From Methanobacterium sp. (GTDB taxonomy: Archaea > Methanobacteriota > Methanobacteria > Methanobacteriales > Methanobacteriaceae), in NCBI GenBank assembly GCA_019084405.1, contig JAHRFX010000050.1, forward strand, positions 1 through 32,689: a stretch of 32,689 nucleotides of DNA, in the 5' to 3' direction. This document shows, piece by piece, positions 1 to 8,082 of this stretch (its first letter is position 1; the number at the start of each line of letters is the position of its first letter). Below the pieces are notes generated by a model. It did no database searches. It had not been told where the DNA came from and was given only the letters and a program-made list of their open reading frames with translations. Position numbers and translations under genes: made by a program.

Positions 1-22
1 TGTCTAGAATTCTGGTGATAAA
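1..22 (+). repeat. Left terminal inverted repeat of the IS
   Basis: Begins TGTCTAGAATTCTGGTGATA and continues AA. It is a perfect inverted match to 1766-1787. The transposase stop codon lies only 12 bases further in. Confidence 0.9.
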
Positions 23-33
23 GTAGTTTTTTT

Positions 34-1518
34 TTATTTCATTTGTAGTACGTTTCGTTGTGTCCATCGTATTTTGTTTTGTCTTAGTTTGGTTAGTATG
101 CCTTGTAGTGTTCGGTATTTTCTTTTTAAGTGTCGTGGGAGTGTGATTTTGAAGTATCCTTCTATTAAGTTGTTGGTGTTGGGTATGTCTGGGTGTTTTA
201 TGTGTTGTATGCTTTTTTCTATTGTTTGTGACAGGTTTTTTATGAATGTGGCTATTTCTGTTGGTAATTTTTCTGTTTTGTTTAGTAATCTTTGGAATTT
301 CTTTTGTGCTTTTTCTTGTGTTTCTTGTTGGAAGATTTGGCTTATTTGTTCCGTGTATTTTTGTAGTTGTTTGATGTATTCTTTGTATTTCTTGATTTGG
401 CGGCGTAAAATTTTATTTTCTTTGGTTAGTTTTTTTATTTTTTGTTTGTATTTTTGTCTTTTGTTGTCTTTGAGGCTTATTCTTCCTGTTTTTCCAGTGT
501 TACTTTTCTTGTATTCTGTGATTTTTTCTTTGTTTTCTTCTATTGTGTTTTTTCCGGTTTTAATTTTCCTGTTGAGTTTGTTTTCTTTTTTTAAAGACTT
601 TAAGCATAAGATTATGCATTTTGTGAAAGACGCATTGTTGATGAATAGCGCCTAATGCCTCGATTATTGATGGATAACTTTGATATCCATCTGTTATAAT
701 TGCTTTAAGTTCAATTCCATCTAATGATTCTCCCTAAAAATGTTTTTATACTATTTTTATTAAAATCTTTACCTGATATAACCTCTTCATTAATATATTA
801 ACTTGGTTTCTGAGTCTAATATAGTCATACGTAAAAATATCTTTCTTTCTATCCAAAATACCTGTTCATCATAGCAATAAACACCACTAGGTTCTATACC
901 TAACTTTTTTAATGCATCATCCAATTTTCTTTCCATTTTATCTAAATATTCTTCATGTAATTCCTTTTGATGGTAATAATACTGTTTGCCTGGGCATATT
1001 TATGCCTGTAAACATTTCAAAGAACTCAGCCATATTTTCATAAGACATATAAGAAATCAAACCCATATCTAAACCTTTTTCCCTGGTATTAATGGTATAA
1101 TTACACCCTTTATCTATATTCTCCTCTAAATTAGTTATATAATTAAAACCACACCTAGAGTTACTGCATACAAATTTCTGCCTATTTATTTCCCTTATTT
1201 TATTGATCAATAAAGGTTCCAAACCATTTTTCCATATTTTACTACCACATAACGGACATTTATCCAATTCTGTGGTATAAATCACTTCATATTCATCATC
1301 AAAATATGAATCAAGCCAAAAAACAAATTCAGGCGGTATATGCTCAGATAAATAAAGTTTCTTCTCATTAAAACCAGAGAAAAATTTAAATAAATCATCA
1401 ACAGAATGATATATGAGAGAGGTTTTTTTTTGATGTCATAACCATAAATACCTCTCTCATCCAATATAAAGCATTCTAAACAATTTAAACCTGAAACAAA
1501 GCTGTTATAAAATCCCAA
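34..1518 (-). pseudogene. IS transposase, DDE type, multiple frameshifts
   Basis: Reading the minus strand and joining frames gives one transposase. The N-terminus is followed by a zinc-finger-like part (CPLCGSKIWKNG, then a CSNSRCGF pair). Next come a segment with YCYDEQVFW, a core with ITDGYQSYPSI and CVFHKMHNLM, a long lysine-rich coiled coil, and a C-terminal NNLIEGYFKITLPRHLKRKY. The D, D and E of these blocks suit a DDE catalytic triad. Frame breaks fall near 1425 (a run of nine T), 983, 805, 745 and 590, mostly in homopolymers, so no intact enzyme can be made. The first usable codon at 1518 is TTG, so the exact start is unclear. The open frame on the opposite strand at 74-655 is a shadow of the coiled-coil part. 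Confidence 0.8.
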
Positions 1519-1765
1519 ATATCTCTATAATCAGTATATAATATATTCAGAAAAACAAGATACTTTGAAAAAACAAGCCATATAAACAGACGAAAACAAG
1601 CTAAAAATAATACATCATCGTAAAAAACTATAAAAAAAATAGCCATTCAACTAGTAAAAACAAATACAATCATAAAAACAATTTATTAAACTAAAAAAAA
1701 AAAAATGGTTTACCACCGTTTCAAGTGTAAAAAAAAATAACTAAAAATTCAATTACATAAATATT

Positions 1766-1787
1766 TTTATCACCAGAATTCTAGACA
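1766..1787 (-). repeat. Right terminal inverted repeat of the IS
   Basis: Exact reverse complement of bases 1-22. It marks the junction with the interrupted transposase gene to the right. Confidence 0.9.
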
Positions 1788-2343
1788 AAGCCGAAATAAC
1801 ATGGTTAATGGTTGGCAAGTGTCGTAATCCATGGCTATAGTTAATTTACCCCCAATAAATTTGCCTTTTGAACTAGAAAAGCCAAATTCATAGCCATTTT
1901 CTTCTAAAATTCTATCATCATAAAACTTTTTGTCAAGATTGATTCTAAAACGGATATCAGTTGAATCAATGATTATCTTCCTATTTCCTCTTATATTCTT
2001 TTTAAATTCTTTATTTAAACGTTTTAAAACAAATTCCAGTACTTGGAACTCATCAAAACGTGAAAAAACTTCTGAGAGCTCTAAATAATTTAAAGTTGAT
2101 CTGAACCTGAACGCTTTTCTCAAAATCAGCGCTGTTATTTAACTCATTAACAACATATTTAATATCAATTCCATAAAACATAGCAATTAATCTAATTTTT
2201 ATAGCATCCAACACCTTATTCACAGGTTTCATACCATTTCGACTTAATTCCTGTTGTGTTTCTCTACAATCAATATCTATAAATATTACGTCTAACAACT
2301 TACATTTAGGGTTTTTTATATCGTGAACTAATGGCATTTTCAT
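1788..2343 (-). pseudogene. N-terminal part of an IS4-like transposase, frameshifted and interrupted by the IS
   Basis: An ATG at 2343 with GTGAT upstream starts MKMPLVHDIKNPK. The frame breaks near 2115 and continues as FRFRSTLNYLELSEVF, then IIIDSTDIRF (a likely first catalytic aspartate of a DDE transposase) and GKLTIAMDYDTCQPLTML. The reading frame runs straight into the right inverted repeat of the IS at 1787. The rest of the gene should lie left of the window. It is therefore broken twice: by a one-base frameshift and by insertion. IS4-like is inferred from the DSTDIRF-type motif; the exact family is uncertain. Confidence 0.75.
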
Positions 2344-2736
2344 TTATATCACAAAACATAATATGTAAAAGCCATTATTTAAGTTTTTCGATATAAAAAC
2401 CCTTCAAAATCAATATAATCAAATTAAAAAAAGTACTTTAAAAAAACAAACTACCAAACACACAAAAATAAACAAAACAACCAGTTAAATAGCCCGGATT
2501 TTCACACTAAATCTAACACCCTATACTTTTTATTATTGTAAGTATCAGGCCAAGGGATACCTAAACAAGTACTTATTGTTAAATTTAATGGTTTTTAAAG
2601 TTAATTAAAATCTTAAAAAAAGGCAAACATGAAAAAATCTTATTCAAATTACTTTAAATTATAATCCAGACTCAAATCAAAACTTTTATTAGTTAAATAG
2701 CAAAATAAATATTAAATAAGATTTTTGGGTGAAAAA
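2344..2736. other. Intergenic, AT-rich, no gene seen
   Basis: About 390 bases between the broken transposase and the PIN-domain operon. No open frame of note was seen. The right part must hold the promoter of the operon and includes a 14-bp sequence (2693-2706) that recurs upstream of hsdM. Confidence 0.5.
2693..2706 (+). repeat. TTAAATAGCAAAAT motif before the PIN operon
   Basis: These 14 bases recur in inverted orientation in the right arm of the inverted repeat upstream of hsdM (about 20159-20172). A 12-base core recurs at 4670-4681 at the end of the ASCH gene. It may be a shared regulatory site or chance in AT-rich DNA. Confidence 0.35.
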
Positions 2737-4272
2737 ATGGATGTTTTATTAGATACAAATATCATTATTGATAGAGAGGATTCTGAAGTTCTTCCAGATA
2801 ACTTGAAAATTTTAATGAGAAATTTAAGTGATTTGCAAATTAAAAAAATTATTCATCCATTATCAATTGCAGAAATTAAAAAAGATAAAAATCCAAAACG
2901 TAGAAAAGTAAATGAATCTAAAATTTCAACTTACTCCGAATTAAAACATCCTCCTTTATTCACTAAAGATACAGAATTTTGCGCAGAAATATCTTCTAAA
3001 AGCCCAAATGATCAAATAGATAATGCTCTTTTGTATTCCGTTTATAAAAATGCAGCTAGTTTTTTAATAACACAAGATAAAGGAATTCATAAAAAAGCTT
3101 TTAGAATTGGAATTGGGGACAGGGTTTTATCGATTGATGAAGCATTAAACGTATTTAAACTCGAAAAAGCACCTATTACTCCCCCTTCGATTTATGAAGA
3201 TAATCTTTATAATTTAGATATTAATGATAAAATTTTTGATGGCTTGAAAGAGGATTATATAGAATTTACTGATTGGTTTAATGAAAATCAAAAAAGAGAT
3301 TGTCTTGTTTATAAAAATACTAATGGTTCTTTAGGCGCTTTATTAATCTATAAAAATGAAAATGAAACAGTTGATTTGCAAGAAGAAGATTTGCCCAAGA
3401 AAAAAAGAATGAAAATTTCAACTTTAGTAGTATCAAGCACGGGAAACAAAATAGGTGAATTTTTCATACAATGGGCATCTAAATACGCAATCGACAATGG
3501 TTTTACTGAAATATATTTAACTCATTTTATTAAACCTGAAGATTACTTGGTTTCTTTAATTGAAACATATGGATTCTTCAATGTTGGAAAAAACAATTAT
3601 CAAAATACTGAAGGCGAATTTGAAGATGTTTTTGTCAAATATTTAAATCCAACCCATGAAATAATGCAAAAACTAGATGATTCTTCTCCTAAACAAATAT
3701 CACAAATATTTTACCCTAAATTCTATGATGGAGAATCGGTAAATAAATTTGTTGTTCCAATTAATCCGGAATACCATGATAAACTTTTTTTAAGCAAAAG
3801 TAGACAATCTAAATTGTATGAACATCAGTCAGGATTTATTGTGGAGGGTAATGCTATTAAAAAAGCTTATTTGAGTCGGGCTAATCTGAATAATGTTAGT
3901 CCGGGTGATTTACTTTTATTTTATCTTACAAAAGATGATAAACAACCCACTAAAGATACACAATCCATAACTGGTATCGGAATTGTAGAAAAAGATTACC
4001 ATAATTTAGACAATGCAGACGAAATAATAAAAATCGTTGGAAAAAGAACCGTCTATTCACCTAATGAAATAGGAACTTTGGTTGATGATTCGTCTGCAAT
4101 GGTTTTATTATTTATATTTAGCACATCGCTTCCTAAAAAAGTTCATTTAAATAGATTAAAAGAATTAAACATTTTAAAAGCACATCCCCAAAAAATACAG
4201 GGAATTACTCATGAGAATTATTTGAAACTTAAAAAAGAAGGTGGTATTGATGAAGGCTTTACTATCAATTAA
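2737..4272 (+). CDS. PIN-domain nuclease / GNAT-like / PUA-like fusion protein
   Basis: 511 residues from ATG 2737, which has GGTGA five bases upstream; an in-frame TTG lies at 2725. Residues 1-145 look like a PIN (VapC-type) ribonuclease, with acidic residues D6 (LLDTN), E46, D92/D95 and D114 (ITQDKGI). Residues ~160-305 resemble a GNAT fold (ISTLVVSSTGNKIGEFFI, then YGFFNVG near its end). Residues ~330-500 resemble a PUA-like (EVE/ASCH) module, with GDLLLFYLTKDD and ITGIGIVEKDYH. PIN domains cut RNA, and PUA-like folds bind modified nucleic acid. A role in RNA cleavage gated by recognition is inferred. The 3' end overlaps the ASCH gene by 23 bases, implying one transcript. The PIN assignment is firm, the other two moderate; the biological role is unknown. 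Confidence 0.8.
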   Translation: MDVLLDTNIIIDREDSEVLPDNLKILMRNLSDLQIKKIIHPLSIAEIKKDKNPKRRKVNESKISTYSELKHPPLFTKDTEFCAEISSKSPNDQIDNALLYSVYKNAASFLITQDKGIHKKAFRIGIGDRVLSIDEALNVFKLEKAPITPPSIYEDNLYNLDINDKIFDGLKEDYIEFTDWFNENQKRDCLVYKNTNGSLGALLIYKNENETVDLQEEDLPKKKRMKISTLVVSSTGNKIGEFFIQWASKYAIDNGFTEIYLTHFIKPEDYLVSLIETYGFFNVGKNNYQNTEGEFEDVFVKYLNPTHEIMQKLDDSSPKQISQIFYPKFYDGESVNKFVVPINPEYHDKLFLSKSRQSKLYEHQSGFIVEGNAIKKAYLSRANLNNVSPGDLLLFYLTKDDKQPTKDTQSITGIGIVEKDYHNLDNADEIIKIVGKRTVYSPNEIGTLVDDSSAMVLLFIFSTSLPKKVHLNRLKELNILKAHPQKIQGITHENYLKLKKEGGIDEGFTIN

Positions 4273-4675
4273 ACCCCAATATGTTGATGAAATCATAAAA
4301 GGTAAGAAAAAATATGAATTTCGTAAAAAAGTATTCAAAAAAGAGAATGAAGTAAAAGAAATTTATATTTACTCTTCTTCACCTGTAAAAAAGATTGTTG
4401 GATATTTCAAAGTTAATCAAATTATTGAAGATCATCCTCAAGCGCTTTGGGAAAATTTTAAAGAAGTATCTGGAATTAACGAACTAGAGTTTTTTGAATA
4501 CTTCAAAGAAAGAGAAACGGGGTTTGCAATTCAAATAAATCAATTAGAAGTATTTGAAAATCCAGTAGATCCTAATACGATGATTCCAAATTTTGTAGCA
4601 CCCCAATCCTTTAGATATATGGATGAAATCAATCCAGATAAATTTACCACATTAGATTCATTTGGATCCAAATAG
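4250..4675 (+). CDS. ASCH-domain protein (PUA-like fold)
   Basis: 141 residues from ATG 4250, preceded by GGTGG; an in-frame GTG at 4241 is less likely. The N-terminus MKALLSIKPQYVDEIIKGKK followed by YEFRKK is the typical ASCH signature (shLsIkP...I..GkK..E.R). IYIYSSSPVKKIVGYF is the central strand pair, and FAIQINQLEVFENPV closes the barrel. ASCH proteins bind RNA or modified nucleosides, and some act as nucleases or nucleoside hydrolases. It overlaps the PIN fusion gene upstream, which itself seems to end in a PUA-like module. The two products therefore probably act together. Whether this one is an antitoxin, a ligand sensor or an enzyme cannot be told from sequence. Confidence 0.85.
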   Translation: MKALLSIKPQYVDEIIKGKKKYEFRKKVFKKENEVKEIYIYSSSPVKKIVGYFKVNQIIEDHPQALWENFKEVSGINELEFFEYFKERETGFAIQINQLEVFENPVDPNTMIPNFVAPQSFRYMDEINPDKFTTLDSFGSK

Positions 4676-4681
4676 CAAAAT
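4670..4681 (+). repeat. AAATAGCAAAAT copy at the end of the PIN/ASCH operon
   Basis: This 12-base direct repeat of 2695-2706 includes the TAG stop of the ASCH gene, so the two copies bracket the operon. It could be a scar of cassette insertion or coincidence. Confidence 0.3.
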
Positions 4682-4888
4682 TATACTTTATTTTAAGTGT
4701 TCAGTTAATATCTGGGCGGATCCTACTTTTCTACTTTTTCCCTATTTCTGTTAGTATCTTTAATCCATTCGGACGTCACCTATTTTCTTCATGTGAAACA
4801 TGGTTAAATGTCGTTCTATCGTCCTGAAAGAGTTATAAACAGATATCTCTATGAGTGTCTCTAGCTTTTAATTTCATATATAACAATA

Positions 4889-5074
4889 TTAAATTTTATA
4901 AAGTTTTTGGAAAGACGTTTCACATGTTGGACAAGTATATGTGCAAATAGCTCCCCCATTTTCTCCAGGCTCAGCTTTTATAAATTTAGCATAATGAATA
5001 CACTCTTCATTTTTACATTTCAAAATATCTGGTACATTTGATGGAACAGTGATTCTTCTAGGCAAATAACTCAC
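4889..5074 (-). CDS. Small zinc-ribbon protein
   Basis: 61 residues if started at GTG 5074. The sequence AAGGGTG overlaps that codon, so a TTG at 5065 with better spacing is a plausible alternative. Two cysteine pairs, CKNEEC and CPTC, lie about 27 residues apart and form a single zinc ribbon followed by ETSFQKLYKI. Free-standing ribbons of this size are common in methanogens as nucleic-acid or protein adaptors; one known use is as ribosomal or transcription-factor-like ribbons. The gene stands alone between the ASCH gene and the integrase, on the opposite strand to both. Function unknown. Confidence 0.6.
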   Translation of the reverse strand: MSYLPRRITVPSNVPDILKCKNEECIHYAKFIKAEPGENGGAICTYTCPTCETSFQKLYKI

Positions 5075-5436
5075 ACCCTTAAAAATTTTTTAATTTAAAT
5101 AATATTATCTAATTTAAGATTATTATATTAATATAAGTAATGGATTCTGGATAACTTTAGAAATAATTATAATAATCTAAAATCCAATTTTTTAAAACAA
5201 AAAGCATATGATGAGTTTTTAAATAAGTATGATTTAATTATAAACTAATCATTATTTTCATATATTATTCCTAAAACCTAAAAAAACCATACAATTATGC
5301 CACTACCCCTATATGTCATCAATTAAATACCAATGTTTTGAATACAATATTGGCACCATTTCGGATTCAAAAAACATACATTTAACTTCGGTAAACTATC
5401 CTATTGTTTACACAGTAGTCGTTATATTTATACTAA
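5075..5436. other. Intergenic upstream of integrase
   Basis: Very AT-rich. It contains an imperfect palindrome around 5332-5355 (CCAAT...ATTGG), an inverted repeat at 5391-5411, and a TATA-like stretch TTATATTTATA at about 5422-5432. This is the natural place for an integrase promoter and an attachment site, but no tRNA end or clear att core is visible. Confidence 0.5.
5391..5411. promoter_or_regulatory. Inverted repeat GTAAAC-N9-GTTTAC before the integrase
   Basis: Six-base arms at 5391-5396 and 5406-5411. It sits just upstream of a TATA-like TTATATTTATA at about 5422-5432, where a repressor or the integrase itself could bind. The function is inferred from position only. Confidence 0.4.
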
Positions 5437-6633
5437 ATGAGAATAAATATAATAAATATGAATGTAGAAGATGAAAAATTGATTGAACAATGGTTTTTAA
5501 AAAGGAATATCAGTACTGGAACTCAAGAAAGCTATTTAATAGCAATTAAAGATTTTTCAGAACTTGTAGATAAAACACCATCCCAATTAATTGATGAAGC
5601 AGAAAAGGAAGAAGATGATGGTATCAGACCACGAAAAAGAAATGTTTCATTATATCTTCTCAAATATAAAAAGCACTTAGAAGAAAAAGTAGCACCATCT
5701 ACTGTTAAACTTTATTTTTCAGCAATTAAATCATTTTACAAAGCATTTGATATAACGCTTCCTGAAATTAAATTAGATTCCGGAGATATAGGTCTTGAAA
5801 AAAACATTGGAAAACCACTAACCAGGGAAGATGTGCTTAAATTAGTGGGCGCAGCCCCCATTAGAGAAAGAGCATTAATTTATCTTATGGCCATGTCAGG
5901 GATGGGCCAACAGGAAGCCAGAGATTTGACACTGAAAAAGTATTTAACCTCTGCAAGCAGTGCTATTGGCAAAGAACTGAACAGTGTAGAGGATCTATTC
6001 CAATATGAAAAAGAAGTTCTAGGTGAAGTTTTAACCCTTGAGATTAGACGTAAGAAAGTAAATTACCGTCACCATACATTTATACCTCCGGAGGTATCAA
6101 GGGAAATAATTGGTTACTTAAAAGAACGCTGCTATGGCCGTAATCCACAAATAAGGATTGAATCAGTGGATGAACCAATATTCGTGAATAACTATGGTAA
6201 AAAATTAAGTAGAGATAGTATTGTAACTAATTTCCGCCGTATAGGGCAGGATGCAGGTTTCCATAAAAATAAGGGAGAATATGCTTATTGGAGAGCCCAC
6301 TCCTTAAGAAAATATTTCATCTCAACTATCATTAATAAAATTGGGGAAAAATTAATAGCGGATTATATGGCGGGGCATAAAATAAATAACCAGGACCGTA
6401 CCTATTGGCAGGCCAACCCTGAGGACTTGAAAAATCACTACTTAAAAGCATTACCCTACCTTTCCTTAGATGAAGCCAAGGTTAAAGATGTAGCTTCTAA
6501 AGAATTTAAATTCCTCAAAACAGAATTAAAACAAAAAGATAAAGAAATAGCCCGTATAAAAAATACTTTGGAGCGCATGGAAAGGCTTTTACAAGATAAG
6601 GCTTATGCTAAAGACTCAATTGAAAAAGATTAA
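5437..6633 (+). CDS. int: Tyrosine recombinase (provirus integrase)
   Basis: 398 residues from ATG 5437. If the TATA-like box at 5422-5432 is real, a near-leaderless start at ATG 5458 (MNVEDEKL) fits better. Residues ~12-105 are a SAM-like core-binding domain. The catalytic domain shows R162 (MGQQEARDL), H288-x-x-R291 (HSLRK), H314 (MAGHK) and the nucleophile Y323 exactly nine residues later (RTYW), the spacing seen in XerD-type enzymes. A charged coiled coil (~350-390) ends the protein. The full catalytic set argues for an active integrase of the adjoining element. Its 3' end overlaps the convergent gene at 6630 by four bases. It shares the family, including a C-terminal LSLDE-x-K segment, with the second recombinase at 30450. 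Confidence 0.92.
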   Translation: MRINIINMNVEDEKLIEQWFLKRNISTGTQESYLIAIKDFSELVDKTPSQLIDEAEKEEDDGIRPRKRNVSLYLLKYKKHLEEKVAPSTVKLYFSAIKSFYKAFDITLPEIKLDSGDIGLEKNIGKPLTREDVLKLVGAAPIRERALIYLMAMSGMGQQEARDLTLKKYLTSASSAIGKELNSVEDLFQYEKEVLGEVLTLEIRRKKVNYRHHTFIPPEVSREIIGYLKERCYGRNPQIRIESVDEPIFVNNYGKKLSRDSIVTNFRRIGQDAGFHKNKGEYAYWRAHSLRKYFISTIINKIGEKLIADYMAGHKINNQDRTYWQANPEDLKNHYLKALPYLSLDEAKVKDVASKEFKFLKTELKQKDKEIARIKNTLERMERLLQDKAYAKDSIEKD

Positions 6634-7703
6634 ATATTTTTTTTCCAATCTGTATATTGCTGCTTAAGGAATTCCAGAAAAGTATCTATCTCCGTGTTGT
6701 CGTTATTTTTAAATTTATCCATGTAGTCTGTATATTCTGCAAAGGGATCAACACTTATGTAACCTAATTCATCCAATATTCTACCGAAATCTTTTAATTT
6801 TTTAATCCGTTCCTCTTCATTAGAATGCATGCTTAAACAATTAATTAGGGTATTTCTAATTAGAGGGTCTTTGCGTAAATCCGTGCGCAATATTAAATCA
6901 TAGAAAACATCTTCCACTTCAATAAATCCTTTGGGGAGACTTTCATATCCAAAATTACTTAGACACTCATCAGGATTTAATGAGCGGTAGCTAGTAATAT
7001 GTTTGGGTCGATATTTAGGGAACCCTGAAGGAAGTACTTTAGGATAATCACAACAACTTTCACTTTTTAGATAATAGATATGTGTTATATTTTTCTTTTC
7101 CAAAGATTTTTTGAAATCTATTAGCCATCTTTTATAATAATCAGTGCTAGTTTTAGTATAATCGAAGCGTTCAATAGGAGGTAAAATAAATTCTATGAAA
7201 TCTCGTATATCTTCTTCAACTTTATAGTCATTAGAATCTGTTATATATTTTATTATTAGTTCTAGTTCCTGAATTAATTTTTCGGCAGAAATTTCTCCTA
7301 CACATTTTTTTATATCATTTAATGTTCCAGCTTCCCAAACCTGATACTCATTAAATTTTATTTTAAATTTATCTAAAAGCTCTTTCAGTGCTTCATCTGA
7401 TTTATCGATGTCTTTAGATTCAAGATGATTTAATAGTCGAAGAATAGCTAATTTATTAGATGATGAGGCTTTTTCAAATAATATATAACCCCTTCCAAAA
7501 TTTTTCTGAGGTATATTTTTATTATCATAAGACTCGAAGCCACTTACTCTTACTTTGTTGTTCCTCAAAAGTGTAGCTAGGGGAACTCTAAAATCTCTAC
7601 CAATACCTATTTTTTTTTCTAGGTCATTGTGGGTTTTTTTACCGCTTTCTAATTCCTTTAAAATTATTTCACTAATTTTTTTTCTCTTATCTTCACTTGA
7701 CAT
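6630..7703 (-). CDS. Uncharacterised protein with N-terminal winged-helix-like domain
   Basis: 357 residues, ATG at 7703. Residues ~5-75 (KKISEIILKELESGKKTHND, then GIGRDFRVPLATLLRNNKV) look like a helix-turn-helix of winged type, followed by a GRGYILFE strand. The rest (~80-357) is mostly helical and charged, with a cysteine pair (SCC) near residue 206 and no recognised catalytic motif. It is transcribed opposite to the integrase, overlapping it tail-to-tail by four bases, and divergently from the replication operon. That is the position of a lysogeny-type regulator or a cargo gene. Repeated TGGGCA boxes in the upstream gap may be its operator. I do not recognise the family. Confidence 0.65.
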   Translation of the reverse strand: MSSEDKRKKISEIILKELESGKKTHNDLEKKIGIGRDFRVPLATLLRNNKVRVSGFESYDNKNIPQKNFGRGYILFEKASSSNKLAILRLLNHLESKDIDKSDEALKELLDKFKIKFNEYQVWEAGTLNDIKKCVGEISAEKLIQELELIIKYITDSNDYKVEEDIRDFIEFILPPIERFDYTKTSTDYYKRWLIDFKKSLEKKNITHIYYLKSESCCDYPKVLPSGFPKYRPKHITSYRSLNPDECLSNFGYESLPKGFIEVEDVFYDLILRTDLRKDPLIRNTLINCLSMHSNEEERIKKLKDFGRILDELGYISVDPFAEYTDYMDKFKNNDNTEIDTFLEFLKQQYTDWKKNI

Positions 7704-7718
7704 AATTACATCTCTATT

Positions 7719-7779
7719 TGGGCATTTTATTTTTTATCTTATTTAAATAATGGGCATTAAATAATTTTAGACTGCCCAT
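7719..7779. promoter_or_regulatory. Three TGGGCA boxes in the divergent promoter region
   Basis: TGGGCAT occurs at 7719-7725 and 7751-7757, and its inverse TGCCCAT at 7773-7779. The last two form an inverted repeat with seven-base arms (ATGGGCA at 7750-7756) and a 16-base spacer. They lie between the divergent gene starts at 7703 and 7820. G/C-rich boxes stand out in this AT-rich stretch. Binding by the wHTH-like or the ribbon-helix-helix protein is inferred. Confidence 0.5.
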
Positions 7780-7819
7780 ATTTAAAGTTATGTAACAACA
7801 TGAAAGAGGTTATGTGTCA

Positions 7820-7960
7820 ATGTATGTTTCAAAAACCATTACTATAGACTTAAAATATTTAGCAAAGATTGAAAAAGCAGTTGAAAGTGGAAAAGTTCCT
7901 AATGCGAGTAAATTCATTGAAAAAGCAGTTCATAATGAACTTGAAAAACTGGAGGGATAA
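7820..7960 (+). CDS. Small ribbon-helix-helix regulator
   Basis: 46 residues, ATG 7820 with AGAGGT about nine bases upstream; a GTG at 7814 is an alternative. The sequence starts MYVSKTITIDLKYLAKIEKA, a β-strand then helix, followed by PNASKFIEKAVHNELEKLEG. This is the classic CopG/Arc-type ribbon-helix-helix with the S-K-F-I-E-K-A pattern at the start of helix 2. Such dimers bind operators and often repress their own operon. It is the first gene of the replication/packaging operon and lies next to the TGGGCA boxes. It is too short for most automatic ORF lists. Confidence 0.75.
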   Translation: MYVSKTITIDLKYLAKIEKAVESGKVPNASKFIEKAVHNELEKLEG

Positions 7961-7962
7961 TT

Positions 7963-8082
7963 ATTAACCCCGAACTAAAAAAGCACTTACAAGTAATCCT
8001 TAAAAAATATGAAGATAACTCAGAACCACCTGAACATGTCACAATAATTAGGGAGCTTTTAGAATTGGAGGATGAGTCATAA
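7963..8082 (+). CDS. Probable 39-40 residue ORF with ATT start
   Basis: An open frame fills the gap between the RHH gene and the ATPase gene exactly. It ends at TAA 8080-8082, and the next ATG follows at 8083. It has no ATG, GTG or TTG start near its beginning. ATT codons at 7960 and 7963 sit four and seven bases after GGAGGG (7951-7956), so initiation at ATT is the best reading. The product would read about INPELKKHLQVILKKYEDNS and end in ELLELEDES; it is acidic and helical. No family recognised. A sequencing error at the start or a non-coding leader cannot be excluded. Confidence 0.4.
   Translation: MNPELKKHLQVILKKYEDNSEPPEHVTIIRELLELEDES

Larger units (their letters stand above)
1..1787 (-). 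mobile_element. Insertion sequence with 22-bp terminal inverted repeats
   Basis: The first 22 bases of the window are repeated as an exact reverse complement at 1766-1787, and the interval carries one degraded DDE transposase on the minus strand. The element interrupts another transposase whose N-terminal half continues at 1788-2343, so this is a nested insertion. The left flank lies outside the window, so no target-site duplication can be checked. Bases 1519-1765 hold no gene; they are an A-rich end region between the transposase start and the right repeat. The IS family is not assigned with certainty. Confidence 0.85.

Noticed and set aside
74..655. 193-residue plus-strand open frame
   Set aside because: It is antisense to the lysine-rich coiled-coil part of the IS transposase; the product is an improbable Phe/Leu/Ser/Cys-rich string.
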